NCBI GenBank assembly: GCA_041664945.1
Contig: JBAYJY010000011.1
Coordinates: forward strand, 1 to 51,864
DNA: 51,864 nucleotides
Source: JBAYJY01 sp041664945
GTDB taxonomy: Bacteria > UBP15 > UBA6099
Direction: 5' to 3'
In this document: one piece after another, positions 41,437 to 50,379 of the stretch
How the letters are laid out: every line of letters starts with the position of its first letter
Position numbering within the stretch: position 1 is the stretch's first letter
Position numbers and translations under genes: made by a program
The notes under the pieces: generated by a model
Databases searched by the model: none
The model's input: only the letters and a program-made list of their open reading frames with translations
What the model was told of the DNA's origin: nothing

Positions 41437-41465
41437 TTGCCGCGATTTGCGATATGTGGTATATT
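41437..41465 (+). promoter_or_regulatory. promoter with extended -10
   Basis: TTGCCG, a 17-nt spacer ending TGG and TATATT, 64 bp before the ATG at 41529. The rest of the 385-bp gap 41144-41528 holds nothing recognisable. Confidence 0.55.
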
Positions 41466-41528
41466 TAATTGTGAAAAATGGCACATGGGTTTGCGGAAGA
41501 AGTCAAAAGGGAAGGCGGCAGGAGGAAT

Positions 41529-42110
41529 ATGGATTCGGAAAATGTCATTCTCAACAAGATTAAGCAGCAGCTTGAGCTCGTGCGCGGCCAGTTCAACACC
41601 GCCCAGTTGGATCTCAACGCGCTGGTCGCTTCGTTGATCGAAAGCATCGGCGTGAATCTCAGAAGTTACGTGTATGAAAACATAAGGCGCGAGATAAGAA
41701 AATCGCCTGATGCGGCGGAGGCGCTGACCGACGAGCAGTTTGAAAGCCTGCGCATTGAATTAAACGAGGCGCTTGAGCCTGAGATGGAGCGCATCGTGCG
41801 CGAGCTGCGCGAGAGCAGCGCATGGCTCGAAGAGGAAACCGCGTTTCTCGATCTTAACTCGAAAGTCTGGAAGACAGTGAAATCTGTCGAACCGGCTGCG
41901 AACGAGGTTCTGAAGAGATACAAGCTGAGCCCGGTAAACATGAAAAACTGGGCATGGCTGTCGCCGGAGATAGACGCGCTGATAACGATGCGGTTCCCCG
42001 CCGCAAAGAAGGACTTTGTAGACAGGCGCAAACAGTTGAAATACCTCGAAAACCGCTATATAGAGGAAACGCGCATAGGGAATGTCCTCAACAGACTCGA
42101 AAGCCTCTGA
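41529..42110 (+). CDS. helical protein of unknown function
   Basis: A 193-residue, highly charged, mostly alpha-helical soluble protein. The first 45 residues could form a coiled coil (NVILNKIKQQLELVRGQFNTAQLDLNALVASLIESIG). An acidic middle (TDEQFESLRIELNEALEPEMERIVRELRES) and a Lys/Arg-rich end (AAKKDFVDRRKQLKYLENRYIEET) follow. No family is recognised. ATG at 41529 is chosen because GGAGGAAT lies directly before it; a start 17 codons upstream would place that site in the gene. Confidence 0.7.
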   Translation: MDSENVILNKIKQQLELVRGQFNTAQLDLNALVASLIESIGVNLRSYVYENIRREIRKSPDAAEALTDEQFESLRIELNEALEPEMERIVRELRESSAWLEEETAFLDLNSKVWKTVKSVEPAANEVLKRYKLSPVNMKNWAWLSPEIDALITMRFPAAKKDFVDRRKQLKYLENRYIEETRIGNVLNRLESL

Positions 42111-42166
42111 CACGCAAATTACACCGGTAATTAATATAAAATCACAAACATGCAATACTAAAGCTA

Positions 42167-42201
42167 TGACAGGATGTCAGGGGGAATGCGCTTTCTTTTT
42201 A
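42167..42201 (+). repeat. TGACAGGATGTCA repeat, copy 1
   Basis: TGACA-GGA-TGTCA hairpin followed by GGGGGAA and GCTTTCTTTTTA. Repeated at 42518-42552. Confidence 0.65.
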
Positions 42202-42285
42202 TAATGAATTCCCGCCTTCGCGTACCGTCATTAGTAACTGAAGCGATAAAGAGCTTTTTCCCCATTTATGCGGCGAAGCCGCAGT

Positions 42286-42398
42286 GGATTGCGACAGCTC
42301 GATGTCGCTTTCTGATTATGCTGCACAGCGCTGTGGTTTCGAGTTAGTCTTTCATAAACCGGGGCATAACAAAGCGGTGTCGAGACCACCGCAATCCA
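42286..42398. repeat. inverted pair of stem-loop repeats
   Basis: TGGATTGCG at the left and CGCAATCCA at the right are inverted ends. The left half carries GCGACA-GCTCGA-TGTCGC (42291-42308); the right half on the minus strand carries GCGGTG-GTCTCGA-CACCGC (42374-42392). Both are related to the copy at 3559-3588. Confidence 0.6.
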
Positions 42399-42517
42399 CA
42401 GACGCTTATAAAACAAGCGTCGAAATACAATGCAAAAAGTTAAAAGAACGTCGTGCTCCCAATACACTCAAGTAATAATACTCTCCGTCATTCCGGTCGG
42501 AGAACCGGAATCCAATT

Positions 42518-42552
42518 TGACAGGATGTCAGGGGGAAGGGCTTTCTTTTTAA
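42518..42552 (+). repeat. TGACAGGATGTCA repeat, copy 2
   Basis: Almost the same as 42167-42201, with one or two changes. The 782-bp gap 42111-42892 contains only such repeats, a CCCCCTT/AAGGGGG hairpin at 42625-42642 and the hairpin below; I see no gene in it. Confidence 0.65.
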
Positions 42553-42791
42553 ACTCGTTACCATGCTTTCGCATGGCAACACAATCCGAATAGCAGGCCG
42601 CTTCGAGGACCACAACCCCTGTGTCCCCCTTTTATAAGGGGGAGTTTCAAAAATATGGACTGCGGCGGGTGGCGCCCGAAAAGAATGAAAAATGCGGGCA
42701 GGATGCCCGCGCTCGAAAAGCGCTTCGCGCGTGAAAACAGGACGTATTGCGTGTGAAATGAGTGGAACGAAACGGAAATTTTCGGGAGAGT

Positions 42792-42825
42792 TCAGAGAAC
42801 CCATTTTATAAAAGGGGTTCTCTGA
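42792..42825. terminator. 11-bp perfect hairpin before lipoprotein gene end
   Basis: TCAGAGAACCC pairs with GGGTTCTCTGA around an A/T loop. It lies 68 bp past the stop of the minus-strand lipoprotein gene. No T-run is present, so its role as a terminator is uncertain. Confidence 0.4.
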
Positions 42826-42892
42826 CCGCCGGAGGCTCGCCGATAGCTCGCCGCAGGCGATAAATAGTTGCCGCTCTTTTGTTCGATCCGGA

Positions 42893-45457
42893 TTACTTCG
42901 CGTTCGGCGCCATTACAGGACCGCCGGGCCGGAACGGCGGCCGCGCGGGCGTATCCGCGGGATTATGAATCACCTTGTCCGTCACAGGCGAAAGCGGCGG
43001 CTCTCCAATCATGCGCGACTCTTTTTCGTCTTTCAGAACGGGTTTCTCAACGATTACTTCTTTTTTGGCTTCGACGCATTTGCCGGACTTGGCGTCCGCG
43101 GATTTTTCGAGTTGCATTCCCGGCGGGCAGTCGCATGAACCGGCGCGGCCGGCGATGAACGGTTCCGGGCATTTCTCCGCGCAGGAGGAAGTCGCCGGCG
43201 AGAAGTAACCGCTTTCGCACCGGCAGGCGCGAAGCAGTCTGCTCGCCTCCATGCCGGCGGGGCATTCTGAGCCGCAAGTCTCGCTTGCGGGGTTATAGAG
43301 CTGATTTTCCGGGCATACAGGCTTCCCTATAACGCCGAAGACCGTTAGGTTTTCGTCAATTTTCGTAATGCCGGAAGCCGCGGTTATTCTTCGCGGGTAG
43401 TTGGCGCCGACATAGCCGACGGAGTCGCCGGATTCGGGTTTTCCGCTTCCTGACGCGTCCGTGAAGCCGGCGATGAAGTAGCGGCCGGGCATGATATTTT
43501 CGATTTTGAAGGCGCCGTTGCGGCCTGAAGGAGCGGCGGCGAGCATTAGCGGCTGGTTGCCTGTGAACTTAGCGGAGGAGTAAACGCCGGCGAAAAGACC
43601 CTGCGCGGCTTCTCCGAGATAATAAGCGGTCCCTTCGAACGACGACGAGGCCGCCACGGTTTCCGGCAGCGGGGCGAGGCAGCCCGGCGCGGGTTTTCCG
43701 CAGAGCGCCATCCGGCCGGGAGCGGGCGCAGAGGCCTCGTCCTTCGGGTTTTTTCCGACTGCGGACTCGACAGCGTCTATAAAACCGTCGTCGTCGGTGT
43801 CCGCCGGCTGGTCCGGCAGCATGCTCGCCGGAGTGACGACCAGAACGGGCGCGGGCATCGATTTGCCGCTCGACGGGTCCGTGCCGACCACGCGCTCCTC
43901 ATTGTCGGGCGCGCCGTCTCCGTCGGTGTCCACGCTCGCGAAATAAACGCGCGGCAGTTCGTAGAGCGTTGCGTCAAGAACAATCTCCCGGAGCGCCCAG
44001 TTGAGCTTGCCGAGGTCTGTTTTATCAAGTTTCGGATACCGGGCCGCGGTCAGCGCCGCGAGCGGCTGGAAAGCGCGGTCGCAGGCATTGACAAACTCCT
44101 GATGCGTGGCGCCGATCAAGGCTATGTTGGACGCCGGGTTGTTCAGCGCGTTCGCGAGAGGTTTCGCGCTTGCGGAGAGATCTTTTTCGAGCGCTCCGGC
44201 ATCGTCGGTCGCCATTCCGGCGGCGCCGAGCAACAGGACGTCGCGTATGTCCTGCATCAGCCGCATTTGAAGTTCAACGCGCCGTTCGGGATCGGGCGAC
44301 GCGTCGATTTTAGCGAAAGCGCCGTTGAAGGCGGCGACCGTTTTTTCGCTCATGCCGGTCAGTCGCTTAATAGCGATAAGAGAAGGAACCGAAACGGCGC
44401 CGGTGGCGGGGGTCGCGGCTGAGAATTCGAGTCTGCGTTCCGCCATGTCCTCCGCGGCCCAGCGGCCGGCGAGCGCCTTTTCGAGCAGCGCGCCGTATGG
44501 CTGGATCGAACTTTCGGCGTATGGAGATGTCGGGCATCCGTCGGCGCCGGGAGCGCCTGCGATGCAGCGGGCGGCCCATAGCAGCGACTGCCTTCGCGCG
44601 GCGGTCCAGATCGCCTCGCCGGACATCTGGGCGGATTTGAGGCCGGCTTCGCGAGTGACACGTTTCAGCGTGGCCGAAAAGTCCTCGAGCCGTTCGGCGC
44701 TTGCGCCGCCTGACTCGTAATCGAGCGCCATGCTCATCAGGCCCGGGGCGAGCGGGTCGAGCAGTTTGAGCGCCTCCTTGTCGTTAGCAGCGACGCCGAT
44801 CTTGCCAAGGAGCGTGTCGAGAAACCGCGCGTATGCGGCGCGCGCGACAGGCAGCAGCGCGTCGGCCGCGAGGGCTGAATCCTTCGGGCCCTGCATGTCG
44901 TAGAACAGCGAATCCGTGATGATGTCCTTCACGAACGAGGCGTCGAACTCCCAAGGCTTGATGTCTTTCGGCGCTCGCACTCCGCTCTGCGCGATTCTCT
45001 GGAACAGGGCGGTTTCGAGGTCCGTTTCGGGCGAAACGACAACAGTGTTTTCGCCGGCCTTCACCGGCGGAAGAATTGCGGCGAGGATTGGTTTCGAGTC
45101 GGCGGTTTCGAGCCTTACGATAAGGTTTCGCTCACCGTTCGGAACTCTTTCAAGCCGGAACGTGTCGCCTTCGAGCTGCGAGGCGGGCACGTTCGGCAGC
45201 GGAACGAAATTCGAGCCGTCCGGCTGCAGGCGGTAGACGCGCACGCTGACAGCGTCGGCGAGCAGCTTTGCCCGGCCCACAGAGTCCAGCTCGACCCCGT
45301 AGCCCGAAAAGAGGTCGACCTTGCCCGTGACCGTGTTTCCGGTTTCGGTTTTCGATTCAGTCTTATTCTTGTCGCCGCCGCCGCAGCCGGCAGAGGCGAG
45401 AAACGCCGCCAGCGCCAGAAGGCAGAGGATGTATTTGTCAAACCGCAACTTGTTCAT
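42893..45457 (-). CDS. large calcium/EGF-like lipoprotein
   Basis: An 854-residue lipoprotein. The lipobox is AFLASAGCGGG (C25). The first 150 residues are a carboxypeptidase-regulatory-like beta domain (TGKVDLFSGYG). Residues 160-500 are helical and unassigned. Then come two thrombospondin-type-3 calcium repeats (VDTDGDGAPDNEERVVGTDP and DTDDDGFIDAVESAVGKNP), another beta domain with AYYLGEAAQGLFAGVYSSAKF, and finally a cysteine-rich region (CPENQLYNPASETCGSECPAG, CRCESGYFSPATSSCAEKC, CDCPPGMQ) like EGF or metridin-type modules. The tail is Pro-rich. It is likely a surface-anchored adhesion or structural protein. CGGAGCGAATTT precedes the ATG. Confidence 0.85.
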   Translation of the reverse strand: MNKLRFDKYILCLLALAAFLASAGCGGGDKNKTESKTETGNTVTGKVDLFSGYGVELDSVGRAKLLADAVSVRVYRLQPDGSNFVPLPNVPASQLEGDTFRLERVPNGERNLIVRLETADSKPILAAILPPVKAGENTVVVSPETDLETALFQRIAQSGVRAPKDIKPWEFDASFVKDIITDSLFYDMQGPKDSALAADALLPVARAAYARFLDTLLGKIGVAANDKEALKLLDPLAPGLMSMALDYESGGASAERLEDFSATLKRVTREAGLKSAQMSGEAIWTAARRQSLLWAARCIAGAPGADGCPTSPYAESSIQPYGALLEKALAGRWAAEDMAERRLEFSAATPATGAVSVPSLIAIKRLTGMSEKTVAAFNGAFAKIDASPDPERRVELQMRLMQDIRDVLLLGAAGMATDDAGALEKDLSASAKPLANALNNPASNIALIGATHQEFVNACDRAFQPLAALTAARYPKLDKTDLGKLNWALREIVLDATLYELPRVYFASVDTDGDGAPDNEERVVGTDPSSGKSMPAPVLVVTPASMLPDQPADTDDDGFIDAVESAVGKNPKDEASAPAPGRMALCGKPAPGCLAPLPETVAASSSFEGTAYYLGEAAQGLFAGVYSSAKFTGNQPLMLAAAPSGRNGAFKIENIMPGRYFIAGFTDASGSGKPESGDSVGYVGANYPRRITAASGITKIDENLTVFGVIGKPVCPENQLYNPASETCGSECPAGMEASRLLRACRCESGYFSPATSSCAEKCPEPFIAGRAGSCDCPPGMQLEKSADAKSGKCVEAKKEVIVEKPVLKDEKESRMIGEPPLSPVTDKVIHNPADTPARPPFRPGGPVMAPNAK

Positions 45458-45677
45458 AAATTCGCTCCGAGACGGTTTCTGCGGCGCAACCGCGCCGGCC
45501 GCTATTTGCTCTTAATTATATTGTATCACTTTTATCCAGAGAGCAAAAGAACGGGCGTTCGGGAGCGGAGGGGGATGCGACAGCAAGAGCGGGCGGGTCG
45601 CCAGCTCTCTTATGGATTTGTCTATGACAAGCCGGCGCCGGGGCGGCGCGCCTATGGCGCTACGAGCGGCGTTTTAT

Positions 45678-46145
45678 TCAGAGGGAGCTTTCGGCTTTTC
45701 TTTTTATCGCGAGCATCAGGCTTTCGAGGTTCTTTTTCATTATGCCGACAAATATGTCGTGCACCCTGCGGCTCACGAGCGGATGGCTCACCCGGAAATC
45801 CATCAGCATATTCATTTCCGTGCCGTCTCCGCACGGCGTGAACTTCCATGTCCCGTCCAGCTTCTTAACTATTCCTTTGTAATCCGGGCTTAGGCGTATG
45901 TCGCACTTGTGGTTCGCGTCGTCCCACGAGGCCTCTTTTATCCATGCCATCTTGCCGAATCTGCCCGGAATCGGCACGTCGAGTATCCATTCGGCTTTCG
46001 ACCGCTTGCGGTCTTCAGTCTCTTCGAGAACCATTATTTTCTTTATGTTGGGCATGGCGTCGACAAAATCGTACGCCGTTTGCGCAAGCGCGAACAGATT
46101 GTCGAGCGGCGCCCGCGATCTTACCCGCACGTTGATGTTTTCCAT
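45678..46145 (-). CDS. SRPBCC/START-like ligand-binding protein
   Basis: A 155-residue protein of the SRPBCC (polyketide cyclase/CoxG-like) helix-grip fold. Signs are a first strand INVRVRSRAPLDNLFALAQTAYDFVDAMPNIKKIMVLEE, then EWILDVPIPG, GTWKFTPCGDGTEMNMLMDFRVSHPL and the long last helix VHDIFVGIMKKNLESLMLAIKRKAE. It should bind a hydrophobic small molecule. The ATG at 46145 follows CAGGAGGGATTC. A longer in-frame reading upstream only overlaps the neighbouring gene. It is 17 bp behind the zinc-ribbon gene and co-transcribed with it. Confidence 0.85.
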   Translation of the reverse strand: MENINVRVRSRAPLDNLFALAQTAYDFVDAMPNIKKIMVLEETEDRKRSKAEWILDVPIPGRFGKMAWIKEASWDDANHKCDIRLSPDYKGIVKKLDGTWKFTPCGDGTEMNMLMDFRVSHPLVSRRVHDIFVGIMKKNLESLMLAIKRKAESSL

Positions 46146-46162
46146 GAATCCCTCCTGAAATG

Positions 46163-46648
46163 TTAGCTGTTCGACCCGAGAAGATTCTCCATCTGTCGCC
46201 GGCATTTCAGCCCGAGCGCGATCAGGTCCCGGATTGTCGACGCCTTGTCGTTTCCGGTCACGGCGCACAACTCCTCGATCTCGCTCAACTGGCTGTCGGA
46301 CATCCACATGTTGATCTTCCGGCCGGCCTGCGTCTTTTTCTTTCCGGACAACGGCAGCCAGTCGTGTCCTTTGCCGTCTTTGCACTTGTCGCTCCACCTT
46401 TTCTTCGGTTTCCGGACGTTCAGCTTTCCGCACGCCGAGCACCGGAAATGCTGGAATTCCATGAACCCGAGCGCCTCTTCCATCGAATCCGCCCACGGCG
46501 TGCGCGGCGCGTTGTGAAAGTCTTCCGGCGCCCCAAGCCATGCGCAAAAACGAGGCGTCCCGCCCTTGGTTTTCTCAAAAGCGCTTATTCCGGTTTCTTC
46601 ATCCCGATAGTATTTCCCGAGTTCCGGGTCTTCCGATACAAACTGCAT
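46163..46648 (-). CDS. zinc-ribbon protein with RHH-like tail
   Basis: A 161-residue protein of no named family. Residues about 70-95 carry CSACGKLNVRKPKKRWSDKC and GKGHDW, a CxxC plus later C and H that could hold zinc. The last 50 residues (NMWMSDSQLSEIEELCAVTGN, ASTIRDLIALGLKCRRQMENLL) have the strand-helix-helix look of ribbon-helix-helix DNA-binding proteins. It may regulate its own operon with the SRPBCC gene that follows. AGGAGGACATT precedes the ATG. Confidence 0.65.
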   Translation of the reverse strand: MQFVSEDPELGKYYRDEETGISAFEKTKGGTPRFCAWLGAPEDFHNAPRTPWADSMEEALGFMEFQHFRCSACGKLNVRKPKKRWSDKCKDGKGHDWLPLSGKKKTQAGRKINMWMSDSQLSEIEELCAVTGNDKASTIRDLIALGLKCRRQMENLLGSNS

Positions 46649-46752
46649 AATGTCCTCCTAAAGACACCTATTCGACATCCATGATACGCCTATTGCGCGA
46701 CATTGTCAAGGCGCGGGCGCAAAATATTCTTATGTTAACGGCGGATTCGGTG

Positions 46753-49176
46753 TTATTGACTACTGATTTCGGCGCCGACGACATGGAAGGCTGCGCCGGG
46801 CTGTAGAACGCCTTTTCTGCTGATGAGAGGCCGCGCGTATGCCGCAGAGTCGATTTTCCCCACAACCATTCCGTCGACAGTGACGCTAAACGGCAGGGAG
46901 GGCGTTGCCGGCTGAGCCGCCGGTTCGGCTTTTACAGGCGTCTCCGGGGGGTCTTTTTGCGGAATTGGCTCTGTGAGCAGCTTAATGTTGACTTTTTGGG
47001 AGCCGAAGTTTTCGATATCGATCGCGATCGTGTTGTCTTTTCTGCGTGTAAGACTGAGAGCGATCGGGTAGGGGCCGACATAGAGGTTCTTGAATTTGAT
47101 CCAATCGACGCCCGGCGGCAGATGCGGCTGAAGCGTCACAGTGTCCGCCCCGCGTTCGTATTTCGCTCCGGTTATGTAGTAAAGAATGGCTTCAGCGTTC
47201 ACGCCTGACTCCCAAGGCCGGTAAACAGTAGGCGCGGAGCCGTAATTCACCCAATTGTCCTGCGCGTCGTAAGCCTCGGCGAACTCGCCGGTTCGCGAGA
47301 GCATCCGGTTCATCATTCCCGAGTATTCGCGGTCTGCCTGCGGTATTGCGCCGACCGATTTGAGGTTGTAAAGCAGCATGCCGGGCGCGAGGCCGGTGTA
47401 GAGTCCGGTGCGGGAGGAACTGCGGACGGTTCCCTCGGGGGTTATGAGTTTTTTAGCTGAATTGATGGCGTTATTTCGGAGATTTGCGTCGCCGGGAAGC
47501 GCGTATTCAACCCAGATGGGGTCGAAATTAATGTCTGCGAACGGGGCCATGGCGGGCGCGAGAGTGTCTTTCCGTTTTCCGGGGATATAGAGGCCGCGCG
47601 AGGCGTCCCAGTAAAGTTCTTCGGTTTTCGACCGAGCGGAGTCCGCGATTCGGGCGAATTTCTCCGAATCTTCAGTCTCGCCGACCGCGGCGGCCATGAC
47701 GGAAAGCGCGCGAGCGGCGGCGGTGTGAAGAAAACCGCTTTCAGCCGAGAAGAACTCTTTGAGCGGGCGGCCCTCGGTCATGAGGAAGTAAACCTGATAA
47801 GTCTCGTCGCCGTTGAAGGGCAGTCGGAAGTCGCCGCCATGATCCTGGCCGGTCAGGTTGCGGCGGATGAAGTCGTAATGCTCGCCGATGAATTTGGCGT
47901 CGCCTGTCGCGCGGTAATAGAAATAGTATTGAAGAATGAGGAGGCTGGGATCGTCGCCGCGCTGAGGGGTCATCCTGTTCCAGTCGACTTTTTTGGGCGC
48001 GGAATCAAGGTTGACATCGACCTCGTAACGGTTGTTGAAGCCTTTGAGGCGTGTGGCGAGATCGTAAAAGCGCAAGATGCGGCGAACATCGGCGAATTTG
48101 CCGGCTGCGAGAAGGAAGCGGACCGGGCCGAAGCTGTCGCGGCACCAGGAACCGGAATATTTGCCCATCGGGGCGACCGCGCCGGTTGTGCCGGCGGTTT
48201 GTGTTTTAATCAAGGTAAGAGTATTCTCGAAAAGGCCTGCAAGTCTGGGATCGGAGGCGGAAACATCGATGGCGTCTTTCAGCCAGTTGTTCCAGGAGTC
48301 GCGGGTTTTAACAAGAAGAGACTTGATGTTGGCGGATTTGATGTTTGGAGGCGTGAAAGGGACAGATTCCCGCTGAAAGTCAACGTAGAGGACAAAACTT
48401 GCCTCCTGCCCTGGGGCAAGGACGCCTATAGGCGCCACTATTCTTCCATCCTTTGCTACACCCCGGTTGTCTAATATGCCCACCGCCATCCGCTTTCCGT
48501 TCACTATCTGGACAAGCTTATTTTTTTGAAAAACTTTGGCAAGCTCTTTGACAGCGGCAACGTTGACGGCGAGCGAAAGGTCTCTGATGATCTGCGAGGA
48601 TTCATTTTTTATGACAACGTTTCGGAAAATCGTTTTGGAGCCCGGCGGAGCGAAGGAAATTGACAGCATGGAAATTACATTGCTTTTTTCCACATTGACT
48701 ACGATTGGCGCATTACGCACGCGGTACATAAGTGACTGTGCCAATTCAATTTCGGCAGCCGGAACGGACTTGCTATTTGAAGGCACAATTGAAGTCCAAA
48801 CCGGAAAAAACTGTTCTTCTTCTGACTTTTCGTAAGTTGGGCCAACTATGTTCGTCATCGTGTTTTGAGGAATTTGCAGTCCGACAAAGGCGAAAACGTT
48901 CCCGTTTCCAATTCCGAAAGCGCCGTGAGAGGTCTGGCTTGGTTTTCCCTTAGTGAGGTCGAACTGCTGTACGAAAGCGGAGCGTTCTGACAGCCAGGGA
49001 CAGGCGGCTAAGACAGAAGTTTTGGGATGGGACAAGGCGGGTGATGCGGGCAGCGCCATGCTCACCGATGGGAAGGCAAGGAAAGCCAGGACAAAAGCGG
49101 ACCAAATGGCGGAAAGGACAGTCAAAAACCTGGTTGGACAGGGTAAAAAAGCAGAAAACGAACAGAAGAAACGCAT
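46753..49176 (-). CDS. exported six-hairpin glycosidase
   Basis: An 807-residue exported protein. A long signal segment (FLTVLSAIWSAFVLAFLAFPSVSMA) is followed by a beta-sandwich domain (residues about 60-310). An (alpha/alpha)6 barrel spans about 320-690: GSWCRDSFGPVRFLLAAGKF, PQRGDDPSLLILQYYFYYRATGD, VWVEYALPGD-type helices and YRPWESGVNAEAILYYITG. This is the architecture of glycogen-debranching, rhamnosidase and GH15/GH63-like enzymes. The C-terminal 110 residues are a beta domain with a Pro-rich linker. The sugar is unknown. ATG at 49176 is preferred over one 32 codons earlier because GGGGAGCGACT lies before it. Confidence 0.78.
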   Translation of the reverse strand: MRFFCSFSAFLPCPTRFLTVLSAIWSAFVLAFLAFPSVSMALPASPALSHPKTSVLAACPWLSERSAFVQQFDLTKGKPSQTSHGAFGIGNGNVFAFVGLQIPQNTMTNIVGPTYEKSEEEQFFPVWTSIVPSNSKSVPAAEIELAQSLMYRVRNAPIVVNVEKSNVISMLSISFAPPGSKTIFRNVVIKNESSQIIRDLSLAVNVAAVKELAKVFQKNKLVQIVNGKRMAVGILDNRGVAKDGRIVAPIGVLAPGQEASFVLYVDFQRESVPFTPPNIKSANIKSLLVKTRDSWNNWLKDAIDVSASDPRLAGLFENTLTLIKTQTAGTTGAVAPMGKYSGSWCRDSFGPVRFLLAAGKFADVRRILRFYDLATRLKGFNNRYEVDVNLDSAPKKVDWNRMTPQRGDDPSLLILQYYFYYRATGDAKFIGEHYDFIRRNLTGQDHGGDFRLPFNGDETYQVYFLMTEGRPLKEFFSAESGFLHTAAARALSVMAAAVGETEDSEKFARIADSARSKTEELYWDASRGLYIPGKRKDTLAPAMAPFADINFDPIWVEYALPGDANLRNNAINSAKKLITPEGTVRSSSRTGLYTGLAPGMLLYNLKSVGAIPQADREYSGMMNRMLSRTGEFAEAYDAQDNWVNYGSAPTVYRPWESGVNAEAILYYITGAKYERGADTVTLQPHLPPGVDWIKFKNLYVGPYPIALSLTRRKDNTIAIDIENFGSQKVNIKLLTEPIPQKDPPETPVKAEPAAQPATPSLPFSVTVDGMVVGKIDSAAYARPLISRKGVLQPGAAFHVVGAEISSQ

Positions 49177-49358
49177 AGTCGCTCCCCATATACAAGTATA
49201 GTTAAATATAGTTGCAGCCTTTTTTGAAATTATTCGCCTTTTTTCAGGCGACGGGAATGTTTTTACACTCATTTATTTTTCCGGCAATGGCATATTTTTG
49301 TCGGTCGGGTATAATATTATCATGTAAATTACGTTGTGTCAAAACAGGAGCAGCATAA

Positions 49359-50144
49359 ATGGGAATCATGCCGCGAAAAGTTGAGTCGTTGAACACGAAA
49401 CCGTTTTTTCACGAGCGCGGGCCGATCGGGTGTCTGTTGATTCACGGATTTACGGGGGCTCCGACGGAGATGGCGCTTCTGGGTGAATTTCTGGCGGAGC
49501 GCAACATTACCGCAAGTGGAATTCAGCTTGCGGGTCACGGAACATTGCCGGATGACATGGCGAAAACGACATGGCATGATTGGGCGGCATCGGCGGAGCA
49601 GGGGCTTGAGGAGTTGAGAGGCAGATGCAAGGAAGTGTTTGTGGCCGGTTTGTCGATGGGGGGCGCGCTGACGCTTTATCTTGCGGCGCGGCATGAGCTT
49701 CCGGGTGCGGTGTCGATGGCGGGGGCGGCGATTGTGAACGACTGGCGGCTGAAGCTGATGCCGCTTGCGAGGCCATTCATCCGATATGTGCCGAAAGGGG
49801 CGTCTGTCGACCTTGTCGACCAGTCGGCGATCGGTCATTTTTCGTGTTATGACTATGTTTCTTTAGACAGCGTACAGAGTCTGATCGAGTTTACGGGGGT
49901 TGTGCGGGAGGGTTTGCCCAAGGTGAAATGCCCGCTTGTTGTCTTGCACGGTCTTCAGGATAAGACAGTGCCGAAAGTCAGTTCGCAATACATATTCGAT
50001 AACGTGGGAAGCGGCGAGAAGGAACTTGTGTGGCTTGAGCGGTCGGGTCATGGGATTCCCTGTGACACGGACAAGCAGATAGCGTTCGACAAGACGATAG
50101 GCATGATACGCAGGCATACGAAATACGAAAATACGATCAAGTGA
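49359..50144 (+). CDS. alpha/beta-hydrolase, Est30-type carboxylesterase
   Basis: A 261-residue esterase. The nucleophile elbow GLSMGG has S99, the oxyanion loop is LIHGFTGAP, and the Asp and His are in VVLHGLQDKTVP and ERSGHGIPCD. It lacks a signal peptide, so it acts in the cytoplasm on short acyl or monoacylglycerol esters. CAGGAGCAGCATAA precedes the ATG. Codon use matches neighbours. It is a single-gene unit facing away from the glycosidase. Confidence 0.92.
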   Translation: MGIMPRKVESLNTKPFFHERGPIGCLLIHGFTGAPTEMALLGEFLAERNITASGIQLAGHGTLPDDMAKTTWHDWAASAEQGLEELRGRCKEVFVAGLSMGGALTLYLAARHELPGAVSMAGAAIVNDWRLKLMPLARPFIRYVPKGASVDLVDQSAIGHFSCYDYVSLDSVQSLIEFTGVVREGLPKVKCPLVVLHGLQDKTVPKVSSQYIFDNVGSGEKELVWLERSGHGIPCDTDKQIAFDKTIGMIRRHTKYENTIK

Positions 50145-50275
50145 CTCGGGCTTGAGGGCCAGTTTTGCCTGATTTCAGGTTGATTTGTCAGCTCAATCGG
50201 CGAATCCGGGATGAAAATATTTTAGCAGTCGAGTTCTTTTAAGATTTAAAAATAATATTCACCAGAATATATTTA

Positions 50276-50284
50276 TGTTATAAT
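50276..50284 (+). promoter_or_regulatory. extended -10 promoter
   Basis: TGTTATAAT, followed by a 96-nt leader to the ATG at 50380. The -35 region (TTCACC at 15 nt) is poor. Confidence 0.5.
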
Positions 50285-50303
50285 ACCAATAAGAAATTTA
50301 TTT

Positions 50304-50364
50304 AGACGCGAAAGGGCGAAAACGCCACGCTTATAATTGACGATATTTTAGGCATAACGCGTCT
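50304..50364 (+). other. structured 5' leader
   Basis: AGACGCG (50304-50310) pairs with CGCGTCT (50358-50364), closing a 47-nt region that contains the hairpin GGCG-AAAA-CGCC (50315-50326). It ends 15 bp before the start codon of the YVTN gene. It could regulate translation; no known riboswitch pattern fits. Confidence 0.4.
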
Positions 50365-50379
50365 GAGATCGGCATTCGA

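Noticed and set aside
45678..46547. Longer form of the SRPBCC protein with 134 extra residues
   Set aside because: The extension is an out-of-frame reading of the zinc-ribbon gene; a strong ribosome site supports the start at 46145.
50304..50364. Cyclic-di-GMP riboswitch
   Set aside because: ACGC and AAAGGGC pieces look similar at first sight, but the second and third helices and the conserved core of the class I switch are missing.
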